A stretch of DNA of 64,000 nt from Cyrtodaria siliqua (GCA_037043455.1 JAWPHD010001809.1:124001-188000), one strand, 5' to 3'. Positions 10,824 through 23,549 are shown, numbered from the stretch's first letter. Numbers and translations: made by a program. Notes: generated by a model not told the origin, from the letters alone.

Positions 10824-10994
10824 TCATAAATATTGTTTTAACTTAATTTCGATAGGCAAAAAAGCATTCTCACGTTCTTCATAGTTTTTGTAAACCATTC
10901 TGCTATAGAGGGCCTGGGTAGGTCTGTAATTAAACGGAAGGGGAAGTGCAGCCTCGTCTTGCTCAGATTCGTACAGGTGGCGGAATTTTTCAAG
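10824..10994 (-). CDS. gene A last exon (171 nt): C-terminus of carbonic anhydrase
   Basis: Acceptor TATTTCAG/CTT, phase 0. Reads LEKFRHLYESEQDE..., then FNYRPTQALYSRMVY..., and ends IKLKQYL with a TGA at 10824-10826. YRPTQALYSR matches the conserved NxRPxQPLxxR segment near the end of alpha-CA domains. The tail after it is short and charged, with no hydrophobic or GPI-type end, so the product would be soluble. It is separated from the preceding exon by an 8-kb intron rich in repeats. Confidence 0.92.
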   Translation of the reverse strand, partial: LEKFRHLYESEQDEAALPLPFNYRPTQALYSRMVYKNYEERENAFLPIEIKLKQYL

Positions 10995-11039
10995 CTGAAA
11001 TAAACATGCGTAAACTAGATATTCTTGCTTGAAGACAAT

Positions 11040-11132
11040 ATGATAACAACGGGACACACCGGTGAACACACACACACACACACACACATGCAGCACGCAC
11101 GCCCGCACGCGCACGCGCACACACACACACAT
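11040..11132. repeat. (CA)n and (GCAC)n microsatellite
   Basis: CACACA runs at 11068-11088 and 11118-11130, with a CGCACG-rich centre. Frames across it are artefacts. Confidence 0.85.
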
Positions 11133-11379
11133 TTTAGCCTTTTACGGCTTTATCTTCCAAAAATGAAAACAGAAGATCACCTTGACCTAATTGTTTTACC
11201 TATTTTGATGCAGTGCAAAAGATTGACTACAAACAGCTCACTGATCAAATTAAGAAAATGAAAACACAAGTTGAACAATGCTACTCTTAGATTTTGATTC
11301 AATACTTGAAGACAATTGTATCTACATTTAAAATAAGGTAAAACAGTCCTTTTTGAATATGGAATCTTAAAACTAGACA

Positions 11380-12690
11380 AAGGTGATATTTGTGTCTCAG
11401 AGTTGATTATGAAGTATATTTATCCCAGCATGTAGGTCATGCTAACTTGTCTTGTTCGTGTGTAGATGGAAGCTTGATCTCAGCATGTAGGTCATGCTGA
11501 CTTGTCTTGTTCGTGTGTGTAGATGGAAGCTTGAAACTAGACAAAGGTGATATTTGTGTCTCAGAGTTGATTATAAAGTATATTTATCCCAGCATGTAGG
11601 TCATGCTAACTTGTCTTGTTCGTGTGTAGATGGAAGCTTGAAACTAGACAAAGGTGATATTTGTGTCTCAGAGTTGATTATAAAGTATATTTATCCCAGC
11701 ATGTAGGTCATGCTAACTTGTCTTGTTCGTGTGTGTAGATGGAAGCTTAAAACTAGACAAAGGTGATATTTGTGTCTCAGAGTTGATTATAAAGTATATT
11801 TATCCCAGCATGTAGGTCATGCTAACTTGTCTTGTTCGTGTGTAGATGGAAGCTTGAAACTAGACAAAGGTGATATTTGTGTCTCAGAGTTGATTATGAA
11901 GTATATTCATCCCAGCATGTAGGTCATGCTGACTTGTCTTGTTCGTGTGTGTAGATGGAAGCTTGAAACTAGACAAAGGTGATATTTGTGTCTCAGAGTT
12001 GATTATAAAGTATATTTATCCCAGCATGTAGGTCATGCTAACTTGTCTTGTTCGTGTGTAGATGGAAGCTTGAAACTAGACAAAGGTGATATTTGTGTGT
12101 AAGAGTTGATTATAAAGTATATTTATCCCAGCATGTAGGTCATGCTGACTTGTCTTGTTCGTGTGTGTAGATGGAAGCTTGAAACTAGACAAAGGTGATA
12201 TTTGTGTCTCAGAGTTGATTATAAAGTATATTTATCCCAGCATGTAGGTCATGCTAACTTGTCTTGTTCGTGTGTGTAGATGGAAGCTTAAAACTAGACA
12301 AAGGTGATATTTGTGTCTCAGAGTTGATTATAAAGTATATTTATCCCAGCATGTAGGTCATGCTAACTTGTCTTGTTCGTGTGTGTAGATGGAAGCTTGA
12401 TCTCAGCATGTAGGTCATGCTGACTTGTCTTGTTCGTGTGTGTAGATGGAAGCTTGATCTCAGCATGTAGGTCATGCTGACTTGTCTTGTTCGTGTGTGT
12501 AGATGGAAGCTTGATCTCAGCATGTAGGTCATGCTAACTTGTCTTGTTCGTGTGTGTAGATGGAAGCTTGAAACTAGACAAAGGTGATATTTGTGTCTCA
12601 GAGTTGATTATGAAGTATATTCATCTCAGCATGTAGGTCATGCTGACTTGTCTTGTTCGTGTGTGTAGATGGAAGCTTGAAACTAGACAT
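11380..12690. repeat. 107-109-bp minisatellite array with short variant units
   Basis: About a dozen units of GATGGAAGCTTGAAACTAGA + CAAAGGTGATATTTGTGTCT... + CCCAGCATGTAGGTCATGCT... + GTTCGTGTGTGTA. The length differs by GT count. Several 57-bp units (11465 and 12389-12560) lack the AAACTAGACAAAGG...TTTATCC part. The array lies in gene A's last intron, about 390 bp upstream of the last exon. Confidence 0.93.
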
Positions 12691-12699
12691 TCATAATAT

Positions 12700-14330
12700 G
12701 TAAGTTTCAAGTTTGACCAGATGTTCAGATTTGACTTTGATTTCCTTTCGATGATCTTGACCTTGACTTTGTATGTTGAAATCTATCACTTTGTTTGTTA
12801 AGTTGTAAAAGAATGAAAATGAAAGAAGGTCGCTTTTTAAGTTCATGTTCCTTACGAGAACACTGACCTAATTTTGAAAACTTATTGAAAAATGCTTGAC
12901 GGTTTAATCGTCGTGCCCTTCAAATTAAATGTACAAGTCCAAAAAAAAAAAGGAAAAAAAAAAAAGAGTTCTCAAACATTTTTTGCGTAATCGATGTGGC
13001 AGAAAATAAAAGAATGCGTAACGACATGGCTTTCCTCTACTACAGAGGTCATGGTCATGCAAGGTTTGTATTCAAGTAAAGGTTATTTCTTCCGGGTTTT
13101 CTTTGGTGTTTTTTTTTAAACATTTTATTTGCATATCGACAGAACAAACATGAATGTGGATGCATTAGAGTCGACCTGCTACTACAATAAAACATGACTT
13201 TTTTAATTTGTGGAATGGATTTAACTTCCTTATAGCTTTGAATTCAAACATTAACAATAGTGTATCAAATGTTTCGCACAGCATGTATATTACAATGTAA
13301 TATGAACTACGTTACACCTTGATTTAAATGTATTTAGAGTTAAGAACGATTCCATATCTGTATAACTTTTCATTTTTTATATAAATATTGAATAGTTGTG
13401 TAGACATTTCCTCAGTTTGCTAGAATAGATACTTCGAATAGATGAGCACAAATACAATCACTAACTGATGACCATGGAGTGCCGAGAACAATTAATTCAT
13501 GTTTTAATTATTTAACAATATTGCCGTTTATTGGCTGTTGTCGGAATTTGTCAAGTTGAAACAATCGTTTTGCAGGTACGAAGTGACATCTCTATAAAAG
13601 TTTAAGATAAAAAAACCCAGATGCAAACTAATGAGTGCACATCACCGTATGTCACGCCCTGTTCCAAATAAATTCATACGCAGTCCTAAATTCAATTTCA
13701 TATAGGTTAACGTTAAAGGGAAATAATCGAAAATATATTTATTTTCAGCATTCATTTGAGTCGTGTCCCTTTACATTTTATATATGGCGTGCAATATATT
13801 TTGAAATAAAGCCGTACCAAGTTTTTCTATGTTTAGCGTCATCGGGCTCGTAGGTTTTCGAGTGGCTGGGCCAAAAAAAACAACAACACATTTTTTGACA
13901 TTCATATGAAAACCATCGGAAACGCATTTCCGTGTCGACGACAAAGCAAATGACCAGGGAAATAAACATCTTGACCAACTTCATCAGTTCTTAATTGGAA
14001 TAAACAAAATATTACTATATGAACATCATTGTAACTTGTTTTTGTTGTTTGAATATGATTTCAGTTGAAAAAACTCCAAAGATTGATGAAAAATATAGCT
14101 GTTTTTTTTCTTTCTAGTCTTCGTTTGTTTTTTCCTGCCTGGTAGTTAGGTTTCGAGAAAGCAATGTGACGCTAAACATAGAAAAAACTTGGTATGGCCT
14201 AATAATACAACAGGTCGTTTATTGTTTATAACAAAAACATCAACGTCATATTATATACGAACTACTTATCTAACATGACTGTCCCGTGACTGAACGTTTA
14301 TAACATTTTGGTTGTTATTAAATATATAAG
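12700..14330. other. gene A last intron, unassigned
   Basis: AT-rich sequence. A phrase at 13808-13845 (CCGTACCAAGTTTTTCTATGTTTAGCGTCA) recurs inverted at 14170-14198, so 13800-14200 may be a small inverted-repeat element. No exon recognised. Confidence 0.45.
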
Positions 14331-14339
14331 GCAGTAACC

Positions 14340-14615
14340 TCTTTTCCTAAAAGAGATCAGACTATATAATTCATTATAATGTGTTCTTATATATATTTAC
14401 TTGTTTATATACCCGTTGACGGGCATTTGTTGATTTACATACATAGTTTATATTACACCTTATCATCCCTTATTTTTTAAATAGTTTTATCTTTATATAT
14501 TTACATTAATTTTTAATTAATACTTCATTTCTTTATTTTTCATCAATTTTTGCGCACAATATGACCTATTTATGTGTCGACGTGCCGTAAAACACCATTC
14601 ATTCATTCATTCTTT
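14340..14615 (+). mobile_element. LINE 3'-end fragment in gene A intron
   Basis: Plus-strand copy of the 3' UTR seen inverted at 2105-2395 (TATAATGTGTTCTTATATAT, CCGTTGACGGGCATTTGTTG, GTCGACGTGCCGTAAAACACC). It ends in (CATT)n, the family's 3' tail. Only the 3' end is present. Confidence 0.7.
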
Positions 14616-14923
14616 TACTTAGAATAATTAGAAATTAGAGCTTGACTTAAATTGTTTGGACTCCGGCTATATTTATCCCGGACTCAGAAAGCTGCTATGG
14701 GTGTTGGCCTGTGTATCAACGTCATTTTACTGTTCATTTTAGTAAGAATATCGGGACGCAGTCAAATCGGTTTGCGGGCATTTTATGGGTCTTCTACTAC
14801 TTGAATTAGTTATCAAATTTCAGAGATACAGTCTGTAAATCTTTTACAGCTGGTTCCAAATCGTTATCGTCACTGATTATTGATTGATGTTAAACTTTAA
14901 TAAAGGATGTTAAACTTTATTAA

Positions 14924-15110
14924 AGGGACAAACGGCAATTTTTTTTTTTAAAAGCTTGCGACGCCCCGTTTGTTTTTCTACATAACTTGCATTTGTTCAA
15001 TAATTAATATTAATTATAAGAATAAAATAAGGGAAATTGTGAATTTTACTAACTGCTGGTGTGTAAAGCTATATGTATCTCTGTTTGGTGCTATCTGATT
15101 TTAAAATAAG
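14924..15110. mobile_element. TTAA-type MITE, partial copy
   Basis: TTAA followed by AGGGACAAACGGCAAT and the family interior (ACTTGCATTTGTTCAATAAT, TAATATTAATTATAAG) as in 21261-21580 and 30181-30493. The right terminus is not found, so its end is approximate. Confidence 0.6.
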
Positions 15111-15257
15111 CAACACCTCTTCAATCATTAAACAGAGTTGACGAAACCTCAACTGAATAAATACGTATATAATGCGCTTAGACAAAAAACAATGTACTCC
15201 ATTGCGAGCTATTTTCAAGACGAAAACTATATTGTGTATGGTGTCAGGTGTCAGACC

Positions 15258-16583
15258 CAGGGGCGGATCCAGGATTTCAGGTTAGGGGGGGCGTAAGATT
15301 TTGGTAAATTTTCGGGTCCGTTTCTAGCCTCCTAAAACGGTTGCGGTAGTGCATTGATAGGGTAAAAAAGTCCGTTTTCAAATAAAAGGAATTATCAATG
15401 TGTTAATTAAACGACTCATTAGCCATTATGCGTCGAGCGAGCGAAGCGAGCGAAAACAAAATGTTATACTGAGGGCGTGCATCGAAATTGTTTGATATTT
15501 TATCTACAGTAACATGGACATACATGTATGAATAAAAAAAGTCCGTTTTCAAATAAAAGGATTTAACAATGTGTTAATTAAACCACTCATTAGCCATTAT
15601 GCGTTGAGCGAGCGAAGCGAGCGAAAAAAAAATTATACTGAGGGCGTGCATCGAAATTGTTTGATATTTTATCTACAGTAACATGGACATACATGTATGA
15701 ATAAAAAAAAGTCCGTTTTCAAATAAAAGGATTTAACAATGTGTTAATTAAACCACTCATTAGTCATTATGCGTAGAGCGAGCGAAGCGAGCGAGAATTT
15801 TTTTTATACTGAGGGCGTGCATCGAAATTGTTTGATATTTTATCTACAGTAACATGAACATACATGTATGAATAAAAAAGTCCGTTTTAAAATAAAAGGT
15901 TTTAACAATTTGTTAATTAAACCACTCATACGCATTATGCGTCAAGCGAGCGAAGCGAGCGAAAATAAATAAATACTGAGGGCGTGCATCGAAATTGTTT
16001 GATATTTTATCTACAGTAACATGGACATACATGTATGAATAAAAAAAGTCCGTTTTCAAATAAAAGGATTTAACAATGTGTTAATTAAACTACTCATTAG
16101 TCATTATGCGTAGAGCGAGCGAAGCGAGCGAGACATTTTTTTATACTGAGGGCGTGCATCGAAATTGTTTGATATTTTATCTACAGTAACATGAACATAC
16201 ATGTATGAATAAAAAAGTCCGTTTTAAAATAAAAGGTTTTAACAATTTGTTAATTAAACCACTCATTAGCCATTATGCGTCAAGCGAGCGAAGCGAGCGA
16301 AAATAAATAAATACTGAGGGCGTGCATCGAAATTGTTTGATATTTTATCTACAGTAACATGGACATGTATGAATAAAAAAAGTTCGTTTTCAAATAAAAG
16401 GATTTAACAATGTGTTAATTAAACCACTCATTAGTCATTATTATTAGTGCGAGCGAAGCGAGCGAGAATTTTTTTAATACTGAGGGCGTGCATCGAAATT
16501 TTTTGATATTATATCTACAGTAACATGGACATACATGTATGATTCGGAATTTTTAGCGGGTGCGCGCGCCCCTGGATCCGCTA
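15258..16583. mobile_element. hAT-like non-autonomous element with internal tandem repeats
   Basis: Left end CAGGGGCGGATCCAGG and right end CCTGGATCCGCTA are inverted repeats of the CAGGGGCGGATCC type common in hAT elements. The flanks GTCAGACC (15250-15257) and GTGAGACC (16584-16591) match at 7 of 8 bases, the 8-bp duplication expected for hAT. The interior is about seven tandem units of ~170 bp, each containing GAGCGAGCGAAGCGAGCGA, and has no transposase frame. Confidence 0.82.
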
Positions 16584-17980
16584 GTGAGACCTATATTGCA
16601 TTGTGTTCAATGGACTGTTTTTTCACCGGTCTGACACCGTATATATTACATTAGCAGGGTCCCAATGATCAGTACTAATAAATGCAGAAAATTCTCAAGT
16701 TTTTGCTTCTCTGTGATCAAGATCGATTCAGGACGTTTCGGCATCAAACCATTTCGGCATCTATTTTAATTTGACGTTTCGGCACCCATTTATATTTGAG
16801 TGTAATAATGAAGTAAAGAAGTAAAGAAATTAAATATTTTCTATAAGATCACTTGTAATTCATTTAAAATGCAAAGTTGATTGCCTTAACGGCAACTCCG
16901 AAGCAGTTTTGTGCTTGAATACAACTAAAACATGAACATAAATAGGGCCCATATGATAATCACTTGTAAAATTTAAGTAAATATGACTTTTATATATTAT
17001 ATTGTAGCATGGTCACTGAAATTCCCTTTGTAATAGCTCAGGTGTAAATCGTTTAATTGAAAATAAGACCTGTGAGAATAACTGTGAGAATAACAGTGAG
17101 AATAACAGTTAGAATAACTGAAATAGAGCTGAAATGGACATGCTACAAAAAACAAATAGAGTATGGTTGAGTGAGTAGTAGTTTTTATTTATCCTCGCCC
17201 TGTGGACCTAGGCCTTTTGGCGAGCTTTTCGATAGATGATTACAGTTGGATGGATCTAGGAGTTGGGAAGTCGTCTAAGGTGGTTTACTGTAGAACAGCA
17301 GCAGTAGATGGTTAGTGAAGAAGTCCAACGTTGATAGTCAGAAATTGAAGATTAAATCCAAGTAGATTATAAATTCCGTTGAAGATTTTGGCCAATCGGA
17401 TTGCCTGCAGAATTGTGACTATAGGTCAATCCGATTGCCGGCTCGAAAAGATGATTTGAAGCTCCCGACCAATCAGGACACAGGAGATTTGAAGCTCATC
17501 TAGTAGGTCAATCCTGTTGATGGAGAATCCCGTGGTTGTTGTCCCGTGATGTTTACGTCCTAGAACGTAACACAAAATGGTTGACGACCCCCGGAAAGTT
17601 CCCCAACTTTTGCGGAGGTGATGTTACGGCGTCCTCCATTCTGTGCATGCTCCATGGTTTTATCCGTGGTGGTTATGTCTCAGCAGATTAGTAGAACACA
17701 AAAAACGGCCCTGAGAAGGGCCACGGTATCACCCTAGTGTGGGGTGTATACCATATCGGAAACGTGCTTTTACGCTTTCAACGTTCGGCTCGATGGGAAA
17801 GAAATTAAAAGAAACAATCCACCGGGCCCGACGTTGATGGTGGTCGATGATGGTCGTCACGTTCCGGATCCCCCTGCAGGACGCGTCGACATCGCTTTAA
17901 GAAACTTAGCGCTGATGACAACTAAAACACTTCGTTGTAGATGGACACGTCCTGCTGGCTCGATGGTCTGAACGGGGATG

Positions 17981-18077
17981 TAGAGTATGGTTTCATCTCG
18001 TTGGTTAATTTAAACACCTCGATGGGCTATGCCCATCTCGATGTTTAAATGAACCAACTCAATAAAACCATACTCTA
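17981..18077. repeat. near-perfect hairpin
   Basis: TAGAGTATGGTTTCATCTCG... pairs with ...TAAAACCATACTCTA, with ACACCTCGATGGGC and GCCCATCTCGATGT at the loop. The same TAGAGTATGGT end occurs at 17160 and in the hairpin at 54844-54902, so it belongs to a family. Confidence 0.8.
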
Positions 18078-18502
18078 TCTATTACGTATCCCTTACATGT
18101 GAACAATTGTATTTCTGACATTTCTGTACTGATGTGTACATCTAGCACGTGGTGTTAAAAGGGTGAATTGTAATCAATATGTAAGGCAAGTCAAGGTATT
18201 TGGACAGAAAGAAGTGAGGTCACCCACATTAATTCAAAAAGAATGTAAGACAAACGGTCGTGGCGTGTTTATGTCTCCGTGACAACATATATTGTTTTCA
18301 ATAATGTTTTAACTTGACTTGATGTCATTCGGCAGCTATTTTACGCTTGTGACCTTATGTTATAAAAATTACGGCCAACACGTCACAACAATTGGTGAAG
18401 GTGAGGCGTTGTGAGGACACGAAACAGAGAGACGTATTAGTACATATGAGAGACAATGATCTCATATAGATGTTTAGGACCTAATTTTCTTCTCTATTTG
18501 TT

Positions 18503-18510
<8 letters not shown>

Positions 18511-18544
<34 letters not shown>
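18511..18544. repeat. (GA)n microsatellite
   Basis: Run of GA dinucleotides preceded by a TG run. Confidence 0.95.
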
Positions 18545-18546
<2 letters not shown>

Positions 18547-18990
18547 GATAATTAAAAGAATTATTTCCTTTCAGCTGTGACGGTCATCTCAGATTATTGC
18601 TGTATGATTTTATTCTATGTGTTATGTTTGTATGACTTAGACTTTGTTTTATTTATAAGCATATGATTCTTTTAATTAAAAAATGGACCTATGAGACAAA
18701 CAGTGAGTTATTTATATCCCTTTTACATTCATATAGTTAGTGAATACCCCTTACTGAATGAGTAGAGTTATCAACAAATATGACCTTAAGCAATAACAAG
18801 ATTGCTAAATGTGAGACCAGACCAGGTTAAGATAAGTATGACAAAACCAGACCAAGCAAAGTACCCAGACCAAACCATGTACTCTAGGAAGATATAATAT
18901 GTTCCGGTATTCTGTAACTAAGCATGAGGCATTGCATTTATTTATAAATATATTTCAGTTTCACCATGACAGTATAGTGTTGTTGGTCAC

Positions 18991-19145
18991 CTGTGAAGAT
19001 GATATGGTAATCTTCTTTTCAAAGACTGTCCAAATAACGGCTTCGTCACAGGTAGGAGTGGTCAAACTGCCGTCGTAACGGTAGAATTCGTCAGTGCTCC
19101 CAGAAATGATATCGTTAAAGTTGATGTTGATATGCCGAGTTTGAC
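18991..19145 (-). CDS. gene A exon (155 nt): Thr199 / second-cysteine exon
   Basis: Acceptor AATATTGCAG/GT, phase 1 in, donor CAG/GTGACC, phase 0 out. Reads (G)QTRHININFNDIISG..., then EFYRYDGSLTTPTCDEAVIW and ends ITISSSQ. SLTTPTCDE holds the gatekeeper Thr199 and the Cys203-position cysteine, and YRYDGSLTTP is a conserved alpha-CA signature. The G supplied by the previous exon completes the first codon. Confidence 0.95.
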
Positions 19146-19370
19146 CTGCAATATTTGTGAAAACAAAACAGTGTGAACGTTCCTTGAAGCTGTACAAACT
19201 TCACTTTAATAAGTGAGGAATATAAACGACACAGTGACATAGATAGGTCGTCATGGAACCATCATGGACTCACCTGGATTAGAACACTGCGAAGATCAAC
19301 AAATCGGAGCAACCAGTTACTTCTGTAACTACATACTCTAACGTGTTATATAACGTAGGTGCCAGCTATA

Positions 19371-19619
19371 CTCAGTTGCAAAAGAAACTGGACACTTTGA
19401 AAACTTTACTTTACACCCTTTCCTCTTTATCAAGCGACCGTTCCTTAATGATTATACCTATTGAAAAACAATGCCAACATGATATTGGCAATGGAATGAT
19501 AAAAAACTTTGGTACCAAACATGGCATATTCATTTTGGACTTTGTCAATTTAATTCTGAAAAAACGTTATACAATTAAATCTAAACAAAAATCATTGTCC
19601 ACTTTCTTTTTTAACTGAG
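19371..19619. mobile_element. 249-bp Tc1/mariner-like MITE, second copy
   Basis: Terminal inverted repeats CTCAGTTGCAAAAGAAACTG and ...TTTCTTTTTTAACTGAG with TA at each side (19369-19370 and 19620-19621). Same length as the copy at 3022-3270. It lies about 225 bp upstream of the 155-nt exon of gene A. Confidence 0.85.
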
Positions 19620-19859
19620 TATACATGTCTGCCTATGGTGGTAGTCGTTGTTTATACCGTATTATGGCAACGACCCGCCCAAAGCATACCTTAACGTGGA
19701 ATGCCCCCAAAAGGAGACACGTACGTAGACCAACAACAGCATCACCTTACCGCCATGGCAAAAGCTACATTGAGGGTCAGCTACACAAACCCTACTACAA
19801 CACTAGATACATCATAACTGTAACGCCTCGTCGTAGACACATGCCGTGATACCCCACCC

Positions 19860-20225
19860 AGATACATTATATTGACACCAAACCGGACCATCCTAGTAAT
19901 AACCTTTATATGATGAACGTCAAGCCAGTGGGCTCAGGACTAGTACCATTTTTATGAAATCTTTGGTTAGACCATGCCGGGGATCGAACCCACGACCTCC
20001 CGCACACGTGAATACATCAGTACTGATACACCATTTAAAGATACTTGAAATGGGCATACCGTCCCGATAACACATCCTATTAGGTTATATTGGGATAAAG
20101 CAACCTCAGACGGAAATGAGATGAAGGATGAGTTTTCCAATCGGACATGTCTTCGCCAGGGAGCGAACCCATGCGGGGATGACGTCGGTAGTTCTAAAAC
20201 CAAGGTCTTACCACATAGTTACCCA
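19860..20225 (-). mobile_element. tRNA-like SINE remnants
   Basis: Minus-strand B-box-like sequences GTGGGTTCGATCCCC (19977-19995) and ATGGGTTCGCTCCC (20158-20175), each next to anticodon-arm-like sequence, mark tRNA-derived SINE heads. The intervening phrase ACCTCAGACGGAAATGAGAT recurs at 20330-20370. Not functional tRNAs. Confidence 0.5.
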
Positions 20226-20379
20226 TGCCGTTCAAATGAAGAGAAATAAACTAGTTGAGTGAACACATGAAATTAAATGGCGTTATTTTTTGTTCCATTA
20301 ACACATCATATTAGCTTATACAAGGAAAGTAACCTCAGAGGGCGATGAGATGAAGGATGAAGTTTCCCTAGAATTGAAT

Positions 20380-20570
20380 TGAATTGAGTTTAACGGCTCA
20401 TCAACACAGTATAGGTTATTTAGAGCCGCCCCAGAGAGAGGGGAAGGATACATAGGAATCCGGGAACCGCGCCCTACTCTTATTATCGAATAGATTCCTA
20501 TGGTTCTTTAACGTGCTCAGAGGATAGACCGATACACGGGACCGCAAATATATACCACATATACCACCCC
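20380..20570 (+). mobile_element. SINE family 3 copy (TTTAACGGCTCATCAACAC)
   Basis: Shares GAGAGGGGAAGGATACATAG, GAATCCGGGAACC, TGGTTCTTTAACGTGCTCAG and GATACACGGGACCGC with copies at 56825-56990, 57375-57600 and 63110-63345. Those copies end in tRNA-like B-box sequences. Confidence 0.65.
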
Positions 20571-21260
20571 ACCCCCGTTAAATAAACAATACAAAAAATA
20601 CAACAACACAATAACAACAACAACAACCAACTAGTTCTGCAAAATTATCAAAATGTTTAATATACAATTAATAGTCAATACTTATGCAATTTGGAAACAA
20701 ATGTGTCTAAAAATGAATTATGTTGGACCTTCAAGTGACACTTTTAACAAACATCGAAGTATATGTGCTTTATAGTGTAGCTATTAAAATACACGTAGAC
20801 AGTCCATTCCAAGATGTATAGGTGTTAAACAATATTTAAATAAAAACATAAACATTGAACAAATAAATAGTTTTTTAAAACGACAAAATGTACAGACATA
20901 ACGAAACATTGTTTTTTAGCTCGACTGTTCAAAGGCCATGTGAACTTTTGGGATGATGTGTTGTCTGTCGTCCGTCCGTCCGTCCGTCAACTTTTGCCTT
21001 GTGAACACGATAGGGTCTTCATGGCCAATTGTTATAATTGGAATTATAAACCGACTGTACATACGACTGTAAAAATGCATATGTTATGCCTTAAAATCAA
21101 AAAAATGACGGAGAAATGACTTCACAAATCACGTAGGGTTCATTACTGAAAACTCGCAAAAGTGTTACTGTATTATAGCGACAGATATATACTCGTGTCG
21201 AATGCAATGCATACATTTTACACGGAAACTGCGATATTTTTCTTTATCATTTTTAATTAA

Positions 21261-21580
21261 AGGGAAACACGGCAATCTTTATTTTTTAAAAACTCACTGC
21301 GTCCCGCTAGTTTTTCTGCATAACTTGCATTACATTTTGTTCAATCATTAATATTAATTGTAAGAATAGTATTAAGCAATTTGTTTTTGCATATTATTAA
21401 TTTTTGATATTTTGATATTATTGCACCAATAATATATTAAAACTTATAGCATAATACGACGAAATAGTGAATTCTTAAAATTTGATTTATTTAAATTTAA
21501 CGAGGGTAAAAGTAAAACAGATACTGGATATATAATTCGAGACACCCATTTCAAACACTTCCAGATTGCCGTGTGTCCCT
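21261..21580. mobile_element. 320-bp MITE with TTAA target duplication
   Basis: Termini AGGGAAACACGGCAATCTT and AGATTGCCGTGTGTCCCT are inverted repeats flanked by TTAA (21257-21260 and 21581-21584), as in piggyBac- or Kolobok-mobilised elements. Related copies are at 30181-30493 and 14924. Confidence 0.85.
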
Positions 21581-22824
21581 TTAAGTGACTCTATCCGGTG
21601 ATATACGGATTTGAACATTACCATTTCTGACCCTAACGGATTATTAAAACTTTTGCACGATTTTAACACTGACCACTATGTCCTTTACGATATCATCTCT
21701 CTGTCAGTTTATTCTGGAGTTAAAGAAACGAACCCACCATATAACGGCACAATTACACTACAAAACCGCATATCAAAACTTCATCCAGGTGTTCAGGTCA
21801 TACAATAATGCATATGCGCCGATTAAAAGTATAGGTTTGTTCACGGTGTTGAACTGAAGATGCGCAAAATGAATTATGAGTTGGTAACTCTTAATTCGAC
21901 GCACCAGTTTTGGGTTTTTGTCTGACTGGCTAAAGCCGTTGATATTGTGTCTATATATATATTATATTCCTCGTCGTCAGTATGTTTAGATATGTTGTAA
22001 AATGAGGTTGTTGTTGGCGGAATAGCTACTTTAAATAACGGGGTCGGCTTTTTAATACATAAACGTATTCCAATTGTACATAAACTATAACATTACGACA
22101 CATATTGAATAGTTTAACATCTTGTCCATTCCTTATTTCACCGAGTACATATTATAGTGTTGTTACCAGCTATAATATCCCAGCAAATTAATAGAAAGAA
22201 ACATCAACAATAAACAAAGCAAATAATCTAACAATGTCAAAATCATACCAGTCATATAAAACATAATACGATTTCAGAAGAATAACTTTACCCTAAGCAA
22301 TAAAACTGACAAACCTTAAATTTATTTTAGGCCAAATAAAAAATATGTGTGGTTCAGGTGGACCGACCCTATTTTAAGGGGCCGACCCTAAAACGTTTTA
22401 TGCACAAAAAAAAAGAAAAAAAATGAGATTTTTTTTTGATAATGCAAAAACATCCAACTCAATGTATAGTAATTTAACTCATTAAATTCATTATCAGAAT
22501 TGAATTCGTTATTTAGAGAACAAAAACAAAAACAAAGCCTACCTATTTTTTTGCCAGTGTTACCTGCCACACATATTATTTTATTTGGCTTTAACTATAA
22601 CACGGGAAATATTCTGAACAACTGCGTCTTTTTAATTTACAGCATAGTGTGGTTTAAATATAAATTTCATTAAATTACTGAAATCCGAGGTGTTTCGGTT
22701 TCTTTATGAAATAGATATTTGTCATGGCGAGATCTATGTTTACGATAAACACCCCAAAGTGGGTTTAAATTAGCACACCCGATACGCAGCGGTTACAGTA
22801 ATAGCACTATCAAATGTGACCTAC

Positions 22825-22891
22825 CTTTGTACTTTATTTTTTTTAGCCCTGATATAATTGGTTGCAGATGATCGTTGTCGTCTTCGCTTAT
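22825..22891 (-). CDS. gene A small exon (67 nt)
   Basis: Acceptor TTTATCTCCCAG/ATA, phase 0 in, donor AAAG/GTAGGT, phase 1 out. Reads ISEDDNDHLQPIISGLKKIK and YK(G). It matches the CA loop and helix segment that follows FLxV in alpha-CAs (63 nt in human CA2). It is too short to stand alone as a frame; the call rests on its phases, its position and the seamless join ...GFFFV-ISEDD...YK-GQTRH. Confidence 0.88.
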
Positions 22892-23109
22892 CTGGGAGAT
22901 AAATAAAAACGTACGATGTATAAAAAGTCAACAAACTTAAACAAAACTAGTTTACGGAAAAGGTCAAATTATCTGTATGGAAAAAAAACAGTCATGACTA
23001 GCTTACATTTCAAACTGATGATATTTTATTGTTCGTGTTTAAAATTATTCGTTCTTCGTGAAGACATTATACCTTTACATATTTACATTCCGCATTTACT
23101 AATATATTC

Positions 23110-23475
23110 CGTTTAAGACATATACGTTGTGCGTTTAGACATAATTACCACGTTTAGATAATTATATACATTCTGCGGTTAGACATTTACATTGCGCGTT
23201 TAGACATGTACATTCCGCGTCTAGACATATACGTTATGCGTTTAGACATCAATTCCACGTTTAGACATATACATGCTGAGGTAGACATACACATTTCGCG
23301 TTTAGACACATTCCGTTTTTAGACATATACACGTTTTACGTTTAGACATATACATGCTGAGGTAGACATACACATTATGTGTTTAGACATATTCCTCGTT
23401 TAGACATATACTTCCACGTTTAGACATTCATTCTGCGTTTAGACGTATACATTCCGCGTTTAGACATGTACGCTT
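23110..23475. repeat. ~20-bp minisatellite (GTTTAGACATATACATTCCGC)
   Basis: About eighteen degenerate units of TTTAGACATATACATTCCGC with variable length, in gene A's intron between the 93- and 67-nt exons. Confidence 0.8.
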
Positions 23476-23549
23476 TATTTCAACTGTTCTCTGTGAAATA
23501 TGTAAATTAATATGATTTATATAATTCGGCCCAAGCGTGTTCGATAGGC

